The translations under genes were made by a program, and so were the position numbers. Below, piece by piece: positions 1 to 6,096 of a DNA stretch of 6,176 nt. The stretch lies in NCBI GenBank assembly GCA_017624795.1, contig JAGAMJ010000110.1, positions 1 through 6,176 of the forward strand. Reading direction: 5' to 3'. The notes beneath the pieces were generated by a model that saw only the letters and a list, made by a program, of their open reading frames with translations, was not told the origin of the DNA and ran no database searches. Source of the stretch: Clostridia bacterium (GTDB taxonomy: Bacteria > Bacillota > Clostridia > Oscillospirales > CAG-272). Each line of letters opens with the position of its first letter. Within the stretch, counting starts at the first letter, position 1.

Positions 1-98
1 ACGGGCGAGGAAACATCACTCAACCCTTCAAAGTTCACGCCCTTGACAACGCGTCCGTTTTTCACGTCAAGGCAAGGAATAATGCGTTTTGTAATCAT
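1..98 (-). CDS. hisF: Imidazole glycerol phosphate synthase cyclase subunit HisF (5' part only)
   Basis: HisF is the cyclase half of the cytosolic HisH-HisF glutamine amidotransferase. It uses ammonia channelled from HisH to convert PRFAR into imidazole glycerol phosphate and AICAR. Only the first 32 codons are inside the window; the rest continues past base 1. The visible protein begins MITKRIIPCLDVKNGRVVKG, the typical first strand and loop of the HisF TIM barrel, with the conserved Cys9, the catalytic Asp11 (the general acid/base in the family) and Lys19. The ATG at 96-98 shares four bases (ATGA) with the hisA stop, and a GAGGTG ribosome binding site (104-109) lies 5 bases upstream inside hisA. 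Identification is firm despite truncation, because this N-terminus is one of the most conserved parts of HisF. hisA begins similarly but lacks the CLDVK motif. Confidence 0.95.
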   Translation of the reverse strand, partial: MITKRIIPCLDVKNGRVVKGVNFEGLSDVSSP

Positions 99-808
99 TT
101 CGCCACCTCGATCGCTTCTTTTAAGGAAATGGCGCCCGTGTAATACGCTTTGCCAATGATGGCGCCGTAAATACCCAGCGCGGCAAGCTTTTTCACGTCC
201 TCCATGCTCGAAACACCGCCCGATGCGATGATCTGAACGCCGAAGCGCTGCGAGAGCGTGCGGTAAAGCTCGTGATTGGCACCCTTCATCGCGCCGTCCT
301 TGGAAATATCGGTGCAAATGATGGTTTTAACGCCCATTTTTTCCATTTTCTCGCAAAACGCAAGCGCGTCAAGCGATGATTTCTCGGTCCAGCCCTTGAT
401 GGCAACAAAGCCATCCTTGATGTCAACGCCGACGGCGATCCTATCACCGTAGCGCGCGAGTGCTTCTTTCAAAAACGCTTCATCGTTCACAGCGGCAGTA
501 CCGAGGATCACACGATGCACGCCTGCACCGAGATAGCGCTCGACGACCTCCATGCTACGAATGCCGCCGCCCACCTCGGTGAACAGCCCAGAGCTTGCCG
601 CAAGTGCCGCAACGGTATCAAGATTTGGGGTTTCGCCGCTGCGCGCACCTTCCAGATCCACAACGTGAAGATGGGTAGCTCCCGCCGCCGCAAAATCCTT
701 TGCCACGCTGACGGGATCCTCATTATAAACCGTCATTTGCGCATAGTCGCCCTTAAACAGGCGCACCGCTTTGCCCTCAAAGAGGTCAATTGCAGGAAAA
801 ATAAACAC
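95..808 (-). CDS. hisA: Phosphoribosylformimino-5-aminoimidazole carboxamide ribotide isomerase HisA
   Basis: HisA catalyses the Amadori isomerisation of ProFAR to PRFAR, the fourth step of histidine synthesis, in the cytosol. The product is 237 residues, normal for the family, and covers a whole TIM barrel. Visible motifs are FPAIDL with catalytic Asp8, DLEGA (51-55), the phosphate-binding loop GGGIR (80-84), GVDIKDG with the second catalytic Asp129, TDISKDG (167-173) and the second phosphate loop SGGVS (196-200). I chose the GTG at 806-808, not the TTG 21 bases upstream. The GTG puts the family-standard residues right before PAIDL and has a perfect AAGGAGG 7 bases ahead, whereas starting at the TTG would place that site inside the gene. 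It starts 2 bases after the hisH stop and overlaps hisF by ATGA. Bifunctional PriA of Actinobacteria is related, but nothing here points to it. Confidence 0.96.
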   Translation of the reverse strand: MFIFPAIDLFEGKAVRLFKGDYAQMTVYNEDPVSVAKDFAAAGATHLHVVDLEGARSGETPNLDTVAALAASSGLFTEVGGGIRSMEVVERYLGAGVHRVILGTAAVNDEAFLKEALARYGDRIAVGVDIKDGFVAIKGWTEKSSLDALAFCEKMEKMGVKTIICTDISKDGAMKGANHELYRTLSQRFGVQIIASGGVSSMEDVKKLAALGIYGAIIGKAYYTGAISLKEAIEVAK

Positions 809-810
809 CG

Positions 811-1428
811 TTATGCCTCCTTTTCGCAAAACGCGCGCAAAATCCTCATACCGATCTCGCCGCTTTTTTCGGGATGGAATTGACAGCCAAAGACGTTTTC
901 GTGCGCCACGGCGGCAGTCAGCTCCGCACCGTATTCGGCGGTCGCGATAACCGACTCCTCACACCTCGCCCCATAAAAAGAGTGGACAAAATAGACGAAA
1001 TCGCCCTCATTTATATAACGGAACAAGGGGCTTTTTTTGCCGTTGAAATGCAGCGCGTTCCAGCCAATGTGAGGAATTTTGAGATCTTTTGAGATTACCT
1101 CAGCGATCGGACGGATCTCACCCTTGATGAGCCCCAGCCCTTCGTGTTCGCCATATTCAAAGCTTTTGTCAAACAAAAGCTGCATACCAAGGCAGATGCC
1201 GAGTAAGGGCTTGCCCTTACGGACTTGTTCAACCACGACCTCGGCAAGCCCCGAATCGCGCAGCTTCTTTGCTGCATCGCCAAAGGCGCCGACGCCGGGC
1301 AGTACGATGCGGTCTGCCTCACGCAGCACCGCAGGATCGGAGGTCACGACCGTTTCAGCCCCGACGGACAAAAAGGAAGAGCGTAGTGAGAACAGATTTC
1401 CCACGCCATAATCCACAATGGCGACCAT
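811..1428 (-). CDS. hisH: Imidazole glycerol phosphate synthase glutaminase subunit HisH
   Basis: HisH is the class I glutamine amidotransferase partner of HisF. It hydrolyses glutamine and passes ammonia through the HisF barrel. The product is 205 residues, the usual size. In order it shows DYGVGN (6-11), the oxyanion-strand motif PGVGAFG (44-50), the nucleophile elbow GICLGMQLL with Cys79, PHIGWN (119-124), YFVHS (146-150) and QFHPEKSG with the remaining triad residues His185 and Glu187. All three triad residues are present, so an active glutaminase is expected. The ATG at 1426-1428 is preferred over upstream in-frame codons because the protein then begins MVAIVDYG as in the family and has AAAGGAG 7 bases upstream. 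The start shares one base with the hisB stop (TGATG), and the TAA lies 2 bases before hisA. Two short perfect inverted repeats flank the Cys79 codons. Confidence 0.97.
   Translation of the reverse strand: MVAIVDYGVGNLFSLRSSFLSVGAETVVTSDPAVLREADRIVLPGVGAFGDAAKKLRDSGLAEVVVEQVRKGKPLLGICLGMQLLFDKSFEYGEHEGLGLIKGEIRPIAEVISKDLKIPHIGWNALHFNGKKSPLFRYINEGDFVYFVHSFYGARCEESVIATAEYGAELTAAVAHENVFGCQFHPEKSGEIGMRILRAFCEKEA
816..822 (-). promoter_or_regulatory. Ribosome binding site of hisA (decides a GTG start)
   Basis: The minus strand reads AAGGAGG here, a full anti-SD match, followed by 7 bases (CATAACG) and the GTG start of hisA. It overlaps the last codons of hisH. Its position excludes the upstream in-frame TTG at 827-829 as the main start. 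Confidence 0.85.
1161..1181. repeat. Perfect inverted repeat inside hisH (9-base arms, 3-base loop)
   Basis: AGCTTTTGT at 1161-1169 and ACAAAAGCT at 1173-1181 are exact reverse complements separated by CAA. In the hisH message this would form a 9-pair hairpin over the codons for QLLFDKS, just downstream of the active-site cysteine codon. No T-run follows, so it does not look like an intrinsic terminator. Seen directly; function unknown and may be chance. Confidence 0.5.
1203..1220. repeat. Perfect inverted repeat inside hisH (8-base arms, 2-base centre)
   Basis: GTAAGGGC at 1203-1210 and GCCCTTAC at 1213-1220 are exact reverse complements around TT. A realistic RNA hairpin would have 7 pairs and a 4-base loop. 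It covers the codons for RKGKPLL, just upstream of the active-site cysteine codon, and lies 21 bases from the neighbouring inverted repeat at 1161-1181. Seen directly; function unknown and may be chance. Confidence 0.5.
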
Positions 1429-2015
1429 CAAAGAACTCCTTTCGTGGAAGGGACCTCGTCGGCGCATTCGGGATCGATCTTGACTGCTTCCTTCAACGCT
1501 CTGGCAAACGCCTTGAACGCCCCCTCGATGATGTGATGGGAGTTGTTACCGGCGAACTGTACAAAGTGCAAGGTTGCGGCGGCGTTGCGCGAGAAAGCAA
1601 AGAAAAATTCGTCAACAAGCTCGGTATCAAACGTACCGACCTTTTCGGTGGGGATCTCCAATTCGCCGTAATATCCGCATCTGCCCGAAAGATCAAGCGC
1701 GCACAGAACAAGCGCCTCGTCCATCGGCAGTATCATACTGCCGTAACGGGTAAGCCCCTTCTTATCGCCAATGGCAGCTGCCACCGCCTGACCGAGAGCG
1801 ATGCCCACATCCTCAACGGTGTGGTGATCGTCCACGTTGGTGTCGCCCTTACAGCAAACCGTTAGATCAAATCTTGCGTGACCTGCAAGCAAGGTCAGCA
1901 TATGGTCAAGAAATCCGCAACCCGTATCAATGTTTGCGTGTCCCTTGCCGTCAAGATCCAGCTTTAACACGATCCTTGTTTCGGCGGTATCACGTACGAT
2001 CTCTGCTGTTCTCAT
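1428..2015 (-). CDS. hisB: Imidazoleglycerol-phosphate dehydratase HisB (monofunctional)
   Basis: HisB dehydrates imidazole glycerol phosphate to imidazole acetol phosphate in a manganese-dependent reaction; family members assemble as 24-mers in the cytosol. The 195-residue length matches monofunctional enzymes. There is no N-terminal HAD phosphatase domain as in the fused enterobacterial HisB, so histidinol-phosphate dephosphorylation must be done elsewhere. Visible motifs are GFLDHML (34-40), the metal-binding DDHHTVED (62-69) with His64, His65 and Glu68, PMDEAL (97-102), the second metal site NSHHIIE (158-164) and the C-terminal signature PSTKGVL (189-195). The internal repeat of two dehydratase half-domains, each with an HHxxE motif, is intact. 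The ATG at 2013-2015 gives the usual MRTAEIVRDT start and overlaps the hisC stop by ATGA. The gene ends by sharing one base with the hisH start. Confidence 0.97.
   Translation of the reverse strand: MRTAEIVRDTAETRIVLKLDLDGKGHANIDTGCGFLDHMLTLLAGHARFDLTVCCKGDTNVDDHHTVEDVGIALGQAVAAAIGDKKGLTRYGSMILPMDEALVLCALDLSGRCGYYGELEIPTEKVGTFDTELVDEFFFAFSRNAAATLHFVQFAGNNSHHIIEGAFKAFARALKEAVKIDPECADEVPSTKGVL
1436..1442 (-). promoter_or_regulatory. Ribosome binding site of hisH
   Basis: AAAGGAG on the minus strand, 7 bases before the hisH ATG and within the last codons of hisB. It supports the ATG at 1426-1428 over a longer N-terminus. Confidence 0.8.
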
Positions 2016-3076
2016 TTCATTTCCTCCAATATTTCTTGTGTGGCACAAAGCAAGGCGTCTATCTCCTCACGCGCGCCCACGGTAATACGGTTATAATCCT
2101 TAATGCGCGGCTGATCAAAGTGGCGGACAAGAATCCCTTTTTCTTTGAGCTTTGCATACAGCACACCACCCTCGATCCTCTCGTGCTTTGCGAACACGAA
2201 ATTTGCCACCGAGTCGGTCATATCAAAGCCCATTTTTTGCAGTTCCTGCATCAAAAAATGACGGTTTTCGCATACCGTTTGGCAGTTTTTCTGCGTATAT
2301 GCCTCGTCCTCCATCACGCCAAGCCCCGCAGCCATCGTCATGCTGTTGACGTTATAGGGGTTGGTTGAAAAGCGGATGGTGTGCAGATCGGCGATCAGCT
2401 TTTTGCATCCGATGCCAAAGCCAAGGCGAGCGCCTGCCATGGAACGGGATTTGGAAAAGGTCTGCGTCACAAGCAGATTTTCATACTTATGAACAAGCGG
2501 CACACAGCTCTCGCCGCCAAAGTCAATATACGCCTCGTCGACGACCACTACGTTATCGGGGTTGCTCACAAGGATCCTTTCGATCTCGGAAGGAGGTAAG
2601 ATTTTACCCGTCGGGGCATTGGGGTTGGCGATAAAGATCGTCTTGTTGATGCCGATATAATCCTCGACACAGATCGAAAGGTCATCGCAAAGCGGGATCT
2701 GCTCATAGGGGATATTGTGCAACGCCGCAAACACCTTATAAAAGCCGTAGGTGATATCGGGGAATGCCGCCGGGTGAGCCATATCACAATACGCCATAAA
2801 AGCAAAGTTGAGCACCTCGTCCGAGCCGTTGGTGAGGATCACCTCATCGGGCGAGATCCCATACCGCCCTGCCACTTTTTCAGAAAGCAGTTTTGCGCTT
2901 GGATCACAGTAGAGCTGCAAGCTCTCTGCCGCCTTTGCCGCCGCAGCGATCGCACGGGGCGACGGCGGAAAGGGAGATTCGTTGGTATTGAGCTTCACAT
3001 AGCGACGCTCACGGGGCTGCTCGCCCGGAGTATAGGGCGTAAGCTCGGCGAACCTTTCACTGAAAAATCTGCTCAT
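2012..3076 (-). CDS. hisC: Histidinol-phosphate aminotransferase HisC
   Basis: HisC is a PLP-dependent class I/II aminotransferase that transfers an amino group from glutamate to imidazole acetol phosphate, giving histidinol phosphate. The product is 354 residues, full length. Fold-type I landmarks are present in order: KLNTNESPFPPSP (28-40) near the substrate site, NGSDE (83-87) in the phosphate-binding region, NPNAPTG (151-157), VVVDEAYIDF with cofactor-contacting Asp180 and Tyr183, TFSKS with the Schiff-base Lys209, AGARLGF with Arg217, and RITVG with the carboxylate-binding Arg330. The KLNTNESP start and NPNAPTG support HisC over general aspartate aminotransferases, and the operon position confirms it. 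The ATG at 3074-3076 has GAGGAGG only 4 bases upstream and overlaps the hisD stop by ATGA; the stop overlaps hisB the same way. Some HisC proteins also act on aromatic amino acids, which cannot be judged here. Confidence 0.96.
   Translation of the reverse strand: MSRFFSERFAELTPYTPGEQPRERRYVKLNTNESPFPPSPRAIAAAAKAAESLQLYCDPSAKLLSEKVAGRYGISPDEVILTNGSDEVLNFAFMAYCDMAHPAAFPDITYGFYKVFAALHNIPYEQIPLCDDLSICVEDYIGINKTIFIANPNAPTGKILPPSEIERILVSNPDNVVVVDEAYIDFGGESCVPLVHKYENLLVTQTFSKSRSMAGARLGFGIGCKKLIADLHTIRFSTNPYNVNSMTMAAGLGVMEDEAYTQKNCQTVCENRHFLMQELQKMGFDMTDSVANFVFAKHERIEGGVLYAKLKEKGILVRHFDQPRIKDYNRITVGAREEIDALLCATQEILEEMK
2023..2029 (-). promoter_or_regulatory. Ribosome binding site of hisB
   Basis: TTGGAGG on the minus strand, with the GGAGG core 7 bases before the hisB ATG, inside the last codons of hisC. 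It fixes the start at 2015 rather than at an in-frame codon farther upstream. Confidence 0.8.
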
Positions 3077-4353
3077 TTTTCCTCCTCAAAGCGCACGGTT
3101 GCACTCTTGGCGTGAGCCGTCAATCCCTCTTTGGTTGCAAAATACGACACATCGTCGGCGATCTTCGCAAGCGCGTCACGGGTGAAGTAGGTGTACTGTG
3201 TCTTTTTGACGAAATCATCTACCGACAAGGGGCTTGAAAACTTCGCCGTGCCGCCCGTAGGCAGCGTGTGATTGGGGCCTGCCATATAGTCGCCGAGTGC
3301 CTCGGGGCAATTCTTACCCATAAAGATCGAACCCGCGTGGCGGATCTGATCCAGATAATCGAAGGGGTTATCAACGCAAAGCTCCAAATGCTCGGGCGCG
3401 ATCTCGTTGGAGATCTCAATGCCCTTCGAGAGGTCGGGCGCCACGATGATCTTGCCGTTATTATCAATCGACGTGCGGGCGATCTCCTCGCGCGAAAGCA
3501 GGGGGAGCTGACGCTCGATCTCGGCTTGGACAGCGGTTGCAAGCGATTCGGAATCGGTCACCAAAACCGCACTTGCGAGCTTATCGTGCTCGGCTTGGGA
3601 AAGAAGGTCTGCCGCCACGTGACGGGGGTCTGCCGTCGCGTCCGCAAGCACAAGGATCTCGCTGGGTCCTGCGATCATATCGATGGAAACGGTACCGAAA
3701 ACCTGCTTTTTTGCCTCTGCCACGAAGGCGTTGCCGGGGCCGACGATCTTATCGACCTTGGGCACGCTTTCGGTGCCGTAGGCAAGGGCTGCTACGGCCT
3801 GTGCGCCGCCAAGCTTGAAGATGCGGTCAACGCCCGCGATCCGCGCCGCCGCCAAAATGACGTCGGGGATCTTGCCGTCCTTGCCGGGGGGTGTGACCAT
3901 CACGACCTGCTCAACGCCCGCGATCTTTGCGGGGATCGCGTCCATCAAAACGGTGGAAGGATACGCCGCCGTGCCGCCGGGAACGTAAAGTCCCGCACGG
4001 TCAACGGGCGTGACTTTTTGCCCCATCACAATGCCGCTGCGATCATTGATCATAAAGCCGTTGCGCTTCTGCTTTTCATGGAAATGACGGATATTTGCTG
4101 CCGCCTCGCGCAAAATACGCAAAAAGTCCGCGGGTACTGCGGCAACTGCCGCATCGATCTCGGCTTCGCTGACCGCTAAGCGATCGAGCTTCACCTTGTC
4201 AAATTTTTCGCAGTATTCAAACAGCGCCTTATCGCCGCTTGTGCGCACGTTCGCGATGATGTCGGCAACGATCTCCTCCACGTTGACAGTGGGGACGACA
4301 CGGCTGAAAATCTCGCTGTTTTTCACCTGACCGTATTTGAGAATTTTAATCAT
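3073..4353 (-). CDS. hisD: Histidinol dehydrogenase HisD
   Basis: HisD carries out the last two steps of the pathway, the four-electron oxidation of histidinol to histidine through histidinaldehyde with two NAD+. It is a zinc-dependent cytosolic dimer in known members. At 426 residues it is full length. Visible are GLYVPGGTAAYPSTVLM (121-137), the KLGGAQAVAALAYGT segment (180-194), VGPGNAFVAEAK (204-215), IAGPSEILVLAD (227-238), and APEHLEL with the catalytic pair Glu321-His322. By comparison with the E. coli enzyme, the zinc ligands are Gln253 and His256 in LSQAEHD, Asp355 in GDYMAGPNHTLPT, and His414 in GLTAHAKSA. All are present. The ATG at 4351-4353 follows AAAGGAG by 5 bases and overlaps the hisG stop by ATGA; the gene's own stop overlaps hisC by ATGA. 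Confidence 0.98.
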   Translation of the reverse strand: MIKILKYGQVKNSEIFSRVVPTVNVEEIVADIIANVRTSGDKALFEYCEKFDKVKLDRLAVSEAEIDAAVAAVPADFLRILREAAANIRHFHEKQKRNGFMINDRSGIVMGQKVTPVDRAGLYVPGGTAAYPSTVLMDAIPAKIAGVEQVVMVTPPGKDGKIPDVILAAARIAGVDRIFKLGGAQAVAALAYGTESVPKVDKIVGPGNAFVAEAKKQVFGTVSIDMIAGPSEILVLADATADPRHVAADLLSQAEHDKLASAVLVTDSESLATAVQAEIERQLPLLSREEIARTSIDNNGKIIVAPDLSKGIEISNEIAPEHLELCVDNPFDYLDQIRHAGSIFMGKNCPEALGDYMAGPNHTLPTGGTAKFSSPLSVDDFVKKTQYTYFTRDALAKIADDVSYFATKEGLTAHAKSATVRFEEEK

Positions 4354-4979
4354 TTCTGCTCCTTTGCCATATTGGATAGACTTCGCAAAATGGCTTCAAT
4401 GGGTTCACTTTTGAACTTATAGCTTGTTTTGTTGGCGATCAGTCTTGCGCTGATCGGCACGATGGTTTCCTGCACGGCAAGATCGTTTTCCTTCAAGGTC
4501 GTGCCCGTTTCAACAATGTCTACGATCACGTCGGAAAGTCCCAGGATCGGCGCGATCTCGATCGAACCGTTCAAGTGGATAATATCAATGTCACGCCCGA
4601 GTGAGGCGTAATAATTTCTTGCGATATTAGAGAATTTAGTGGCAACACGCAGCGTTTTTTGCGGATCGTCGCGAAAATCCTTCTTTGCCGCAACCGCCAT
4701 GCGGCATTTACCGATGTCAAGATCGAAAAGCTCATAAACATCGGGCTCATATTCCAATAAAATGTCCTTGCCCGCAACGCCGATATCGGCGGCGCCGCGC
4801 TCGACATAAATGGCAACGTCGGAGGGCTTTACCCAGAAATAGCGGACGCCTGCCTCCTCGTTTTCAAAAATCAATTTGCGGTTGTTTTCCTTGATAGAGG
4901 GACATTCAAACCCAGCCGCCTCAAACATGGCGTATACCTTTTCGCCAAGACGCCCCTTGGGCAGTGCGACGTTAAGCAT
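4350..4979 (-). CDS. hisG: ATP phosphoribosyltransferase catalytic subunit HisG, short form
   Basis: HisG condenses ATP with PRPP to form phosphoribosyl-ATP, the committed and feedback-controlled step of the pathway. The product is 209 residues, the short form, which lacks the C-terminal ACT-like regulatory domain of the roughly 300-residue long form. Short HisG proteins work as a hetero-octamer with HisZ, which is encoded directly upstream. Visible motifs are ALPKGR (5-10), KPSDVAIYVERGAADIGVAG (51-70), RVATKF (111-116) and the PRPP-binding region around GLSDVIVDIVETGTTLKEN (147-165). The start is uncertain. The ATG at 4977-4979 gives MLNVALPKGR, close to family N-termini, and overlaps hisZ by 8 bases. 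An in-frame TTG at 4986-4988 would add three residues. The best upstream purine run, GAAGG at 4992-4996, is 12 bases from the ATG and 3 from the TTG, and neither spacing is ideal. Confidence 0.96.
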   Translation of the reverse strand: MLNVALPKGRLGEKVYAMFEAAGFECPSIKENNRKLIFENEEAGVRYFWVKPSDVAIYVERGAADIGVAGKDILLEYEPDVYELFDLDIGKCRMAVAAKKDFRDDPQKTLRVATKFSNIARNYYASLGRDIDIIHLNGSIEIAPILGLSDVIVDIVETGTTLKENDLAVQETIVPISARLIANKTSYKFKSEPIEAILRSLSNMAKEQK

Positions 4980-6096
4980 TTTCTTCAAGGACCTTCACCC
5001 CACTTTCCGTCAAACGCAACAGTCTTTTATATCTCATTTTTTCGGGGATCGCCCGTTGCGCCGTCACGCTTTCCCCCGTCGCGGTCAGCCCTTCGACCGT
5101 TTGCATCAACGTATCAAGATCGGTATCCTTGTCGTAAAGCAGCACCGCGTCCACGTCAAATTTCGCGCCGTCCTCATACAAACGCTCCAACTGATCGAGG
5201 TAAACGGCAAAGCCGATGGCATCCGACTTTTTTCCCATTTTACGCATCAGACGGTCATACTGACCGCCCGAAAGCACGCCCGTAGGAACGCCGTTGACAA
5301 AGCCCTTGAACACGATCCCGTTATAATAGCTCATATCATTGATCACCGAAAAGTCGATGCGCAGCTTTTCGCCGCAGCCGCTCTTGCAAAGCGCCGTGAC
5401 GATACGGGAAAGGCGATTGACCGCGTCAAGCGCCCGTTTGCCTTGCAGCAGCTTTTGCAGCGTCGGTATAACAGTGCTTGGAGCGCCTTGCAGCATCACA
5501 AGGCGGCGCAGCACCTCTGTTTTTTCGGCAGGTGCTCCCGCTTTTTGGGCAAGCTCCGCAATTTCGTGCAAATTCTTTTCACCCACTGCCGCAAGCAGCG
5601 CCTTGCGCGCTTCGCCGTCCACGTTCAGATCGTCGATGACGGCAGACACGATATCAAGGTGAGAGATATCCAGCACGTAATCGGGGGAAATGCGCGCAAG
5701 ACTGCTTGCCGCCAGCATCAGCACCTCGGTAATGGCGTAATCGTCGATCTCACCGACACATTCCAGCCCCGTTTGCATGATCTCGCGGTAAGCGCGGCTG
5801 GTACCCGAAACGCGATAGACGTTCTCGCTGTAATAGACCTTCCGCACGCCCGCCCCGTCCTTGCTGTTTTTGATGATAGACAGCGTCACGTCGGGTTTGA
5901 GTGCCATGAGCTTACCGTTGGTATCGGTAAAGGTGATCACGTTATCCGAAACGAGGAAGTCCTTGTTACGGGCGTAGAGATCGTATTCCTCAAACTTGCT
6001 CATTTTATATTGCGTATATCCGTGCGCGCGGTAAAGCGCACGCAAACGGAACAGGATTCGCTCGTCGTTTTTCAGCACCGATTCTTCAATGCTCAC
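4972..6096 (-). CDS. hisZ: ATP phosphoribosyltransferase regulatory subunit HisZ
   Basis: HisZ is a paralogue of the histidyl-tRNA synthetase catalytic core. It does not charge tRNA but joins short HisG and is needed for activity and histidine feedback. The 374 residues show HisRS-like landmarks: LKPDVT (66-71) aligned with the histidine-binding LRPEGT region, a motif 2-like segment YRVSGTSRAYREIMQTG (94-110) with Gln108 and Glu112, SYYNGIVF (256-263), and the motif 3-like SGGQYDRLMRKMG (276-288) with GFAVYLDQLERLY (295-307). Where true HisRS has VRGLDYY, this protein reads INDMSYY, so the catalytic Arg is Asn253; this supports HisZ over hisS. A segment of about 60 residues follows the core, too short for a complete anticodon-binding domain. 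The GTG at 6094-6096 follows AGGGGAG by 7 bases and overlaps the preceding stop by GTGA. The end overlaps hisG by 8 bases. Confidence 0.93.
   Translation of the reverse strand: MSIEESVLKNDERILFRLRALYRAHGYTQYKMSKFEEYDLYARNKDFLVSDNVITFTDTNGKLMALKPDVTLSIIKNSKDGAGVRKVYYSENVYRVSGTSRAYREIMQTGLECVGEIDDYAITEVLMLAASSLARISPDYVLDISHLDIVSAVIDDLNVDGEARKALLAAVGEKNLHEIAELAQKAGAPAEKTEVLRRLVMLQGAPSTVIPTLQKLLQGKRALDAVNRLSRIVTALCKSGCGEKLRIDFSVINDMSYYNGIVFKGFVNGVPTGVLSGGQYDRLMRKMGKKSDAIGFAVYLDQLERLYEDGAKFDVDAVLLYDKDTDLDTLMQTVEGLTATGESVTAQRAIPEKMRYKRLLRLTESGVKVLEENA
4992..4996 (-). promoter_or_regulatory. Possible weak ribosome binding site of hisG
   Basis: GAAGG on the minus strand, inside the 3' end of hisZ. 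It lies 12 bases from the ATG and 3 bases from the alternative TTG. It is clearly weaker and worse placed than the sites of the other genes in the operon, so hisG may depend on ribosomes finishing hisZ. Confidence 0.35.

Noticed and set aside
95..829. Longer hisA starting at the TTG at 827-829
   Set aside because: The extra residues come from the ribosome binding site itself (AAGGAGG) and are absent from HisA proteins; the GTG at 806-808 is much better placed.
1077..1095. Two tandem copies of TTTTGAGAT with a 10-base period in hisH
   Set aside because: It is too short, out of phase with the codons and not continued; probably chance.
3827..3925. A 15-base direct repeat (TCAACGCCCGCGATC) at 3827-3841 and 3911-3925
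   Set aside because: Both copies encode the same residues of HisD (IAGV at 144-147 and 172-175) in the same frame, so shared protein sequence and codon preference explain it.
4138..4153. Inverted repeat TGCGGCA/TGCCGCA in hisD
   Set aside because: The centre is only 2 bases and the arms fall in alanine-rich GCx codons, where such matches are expected.
3268..4179. Open frame of 303 codons on the plus strand opposite hisD
   Set aside because: hisD is complete with all of its catalytic and zinc-ligand residues. The antisense translation resembles no family and is a by-product of the codon bias of hisD.
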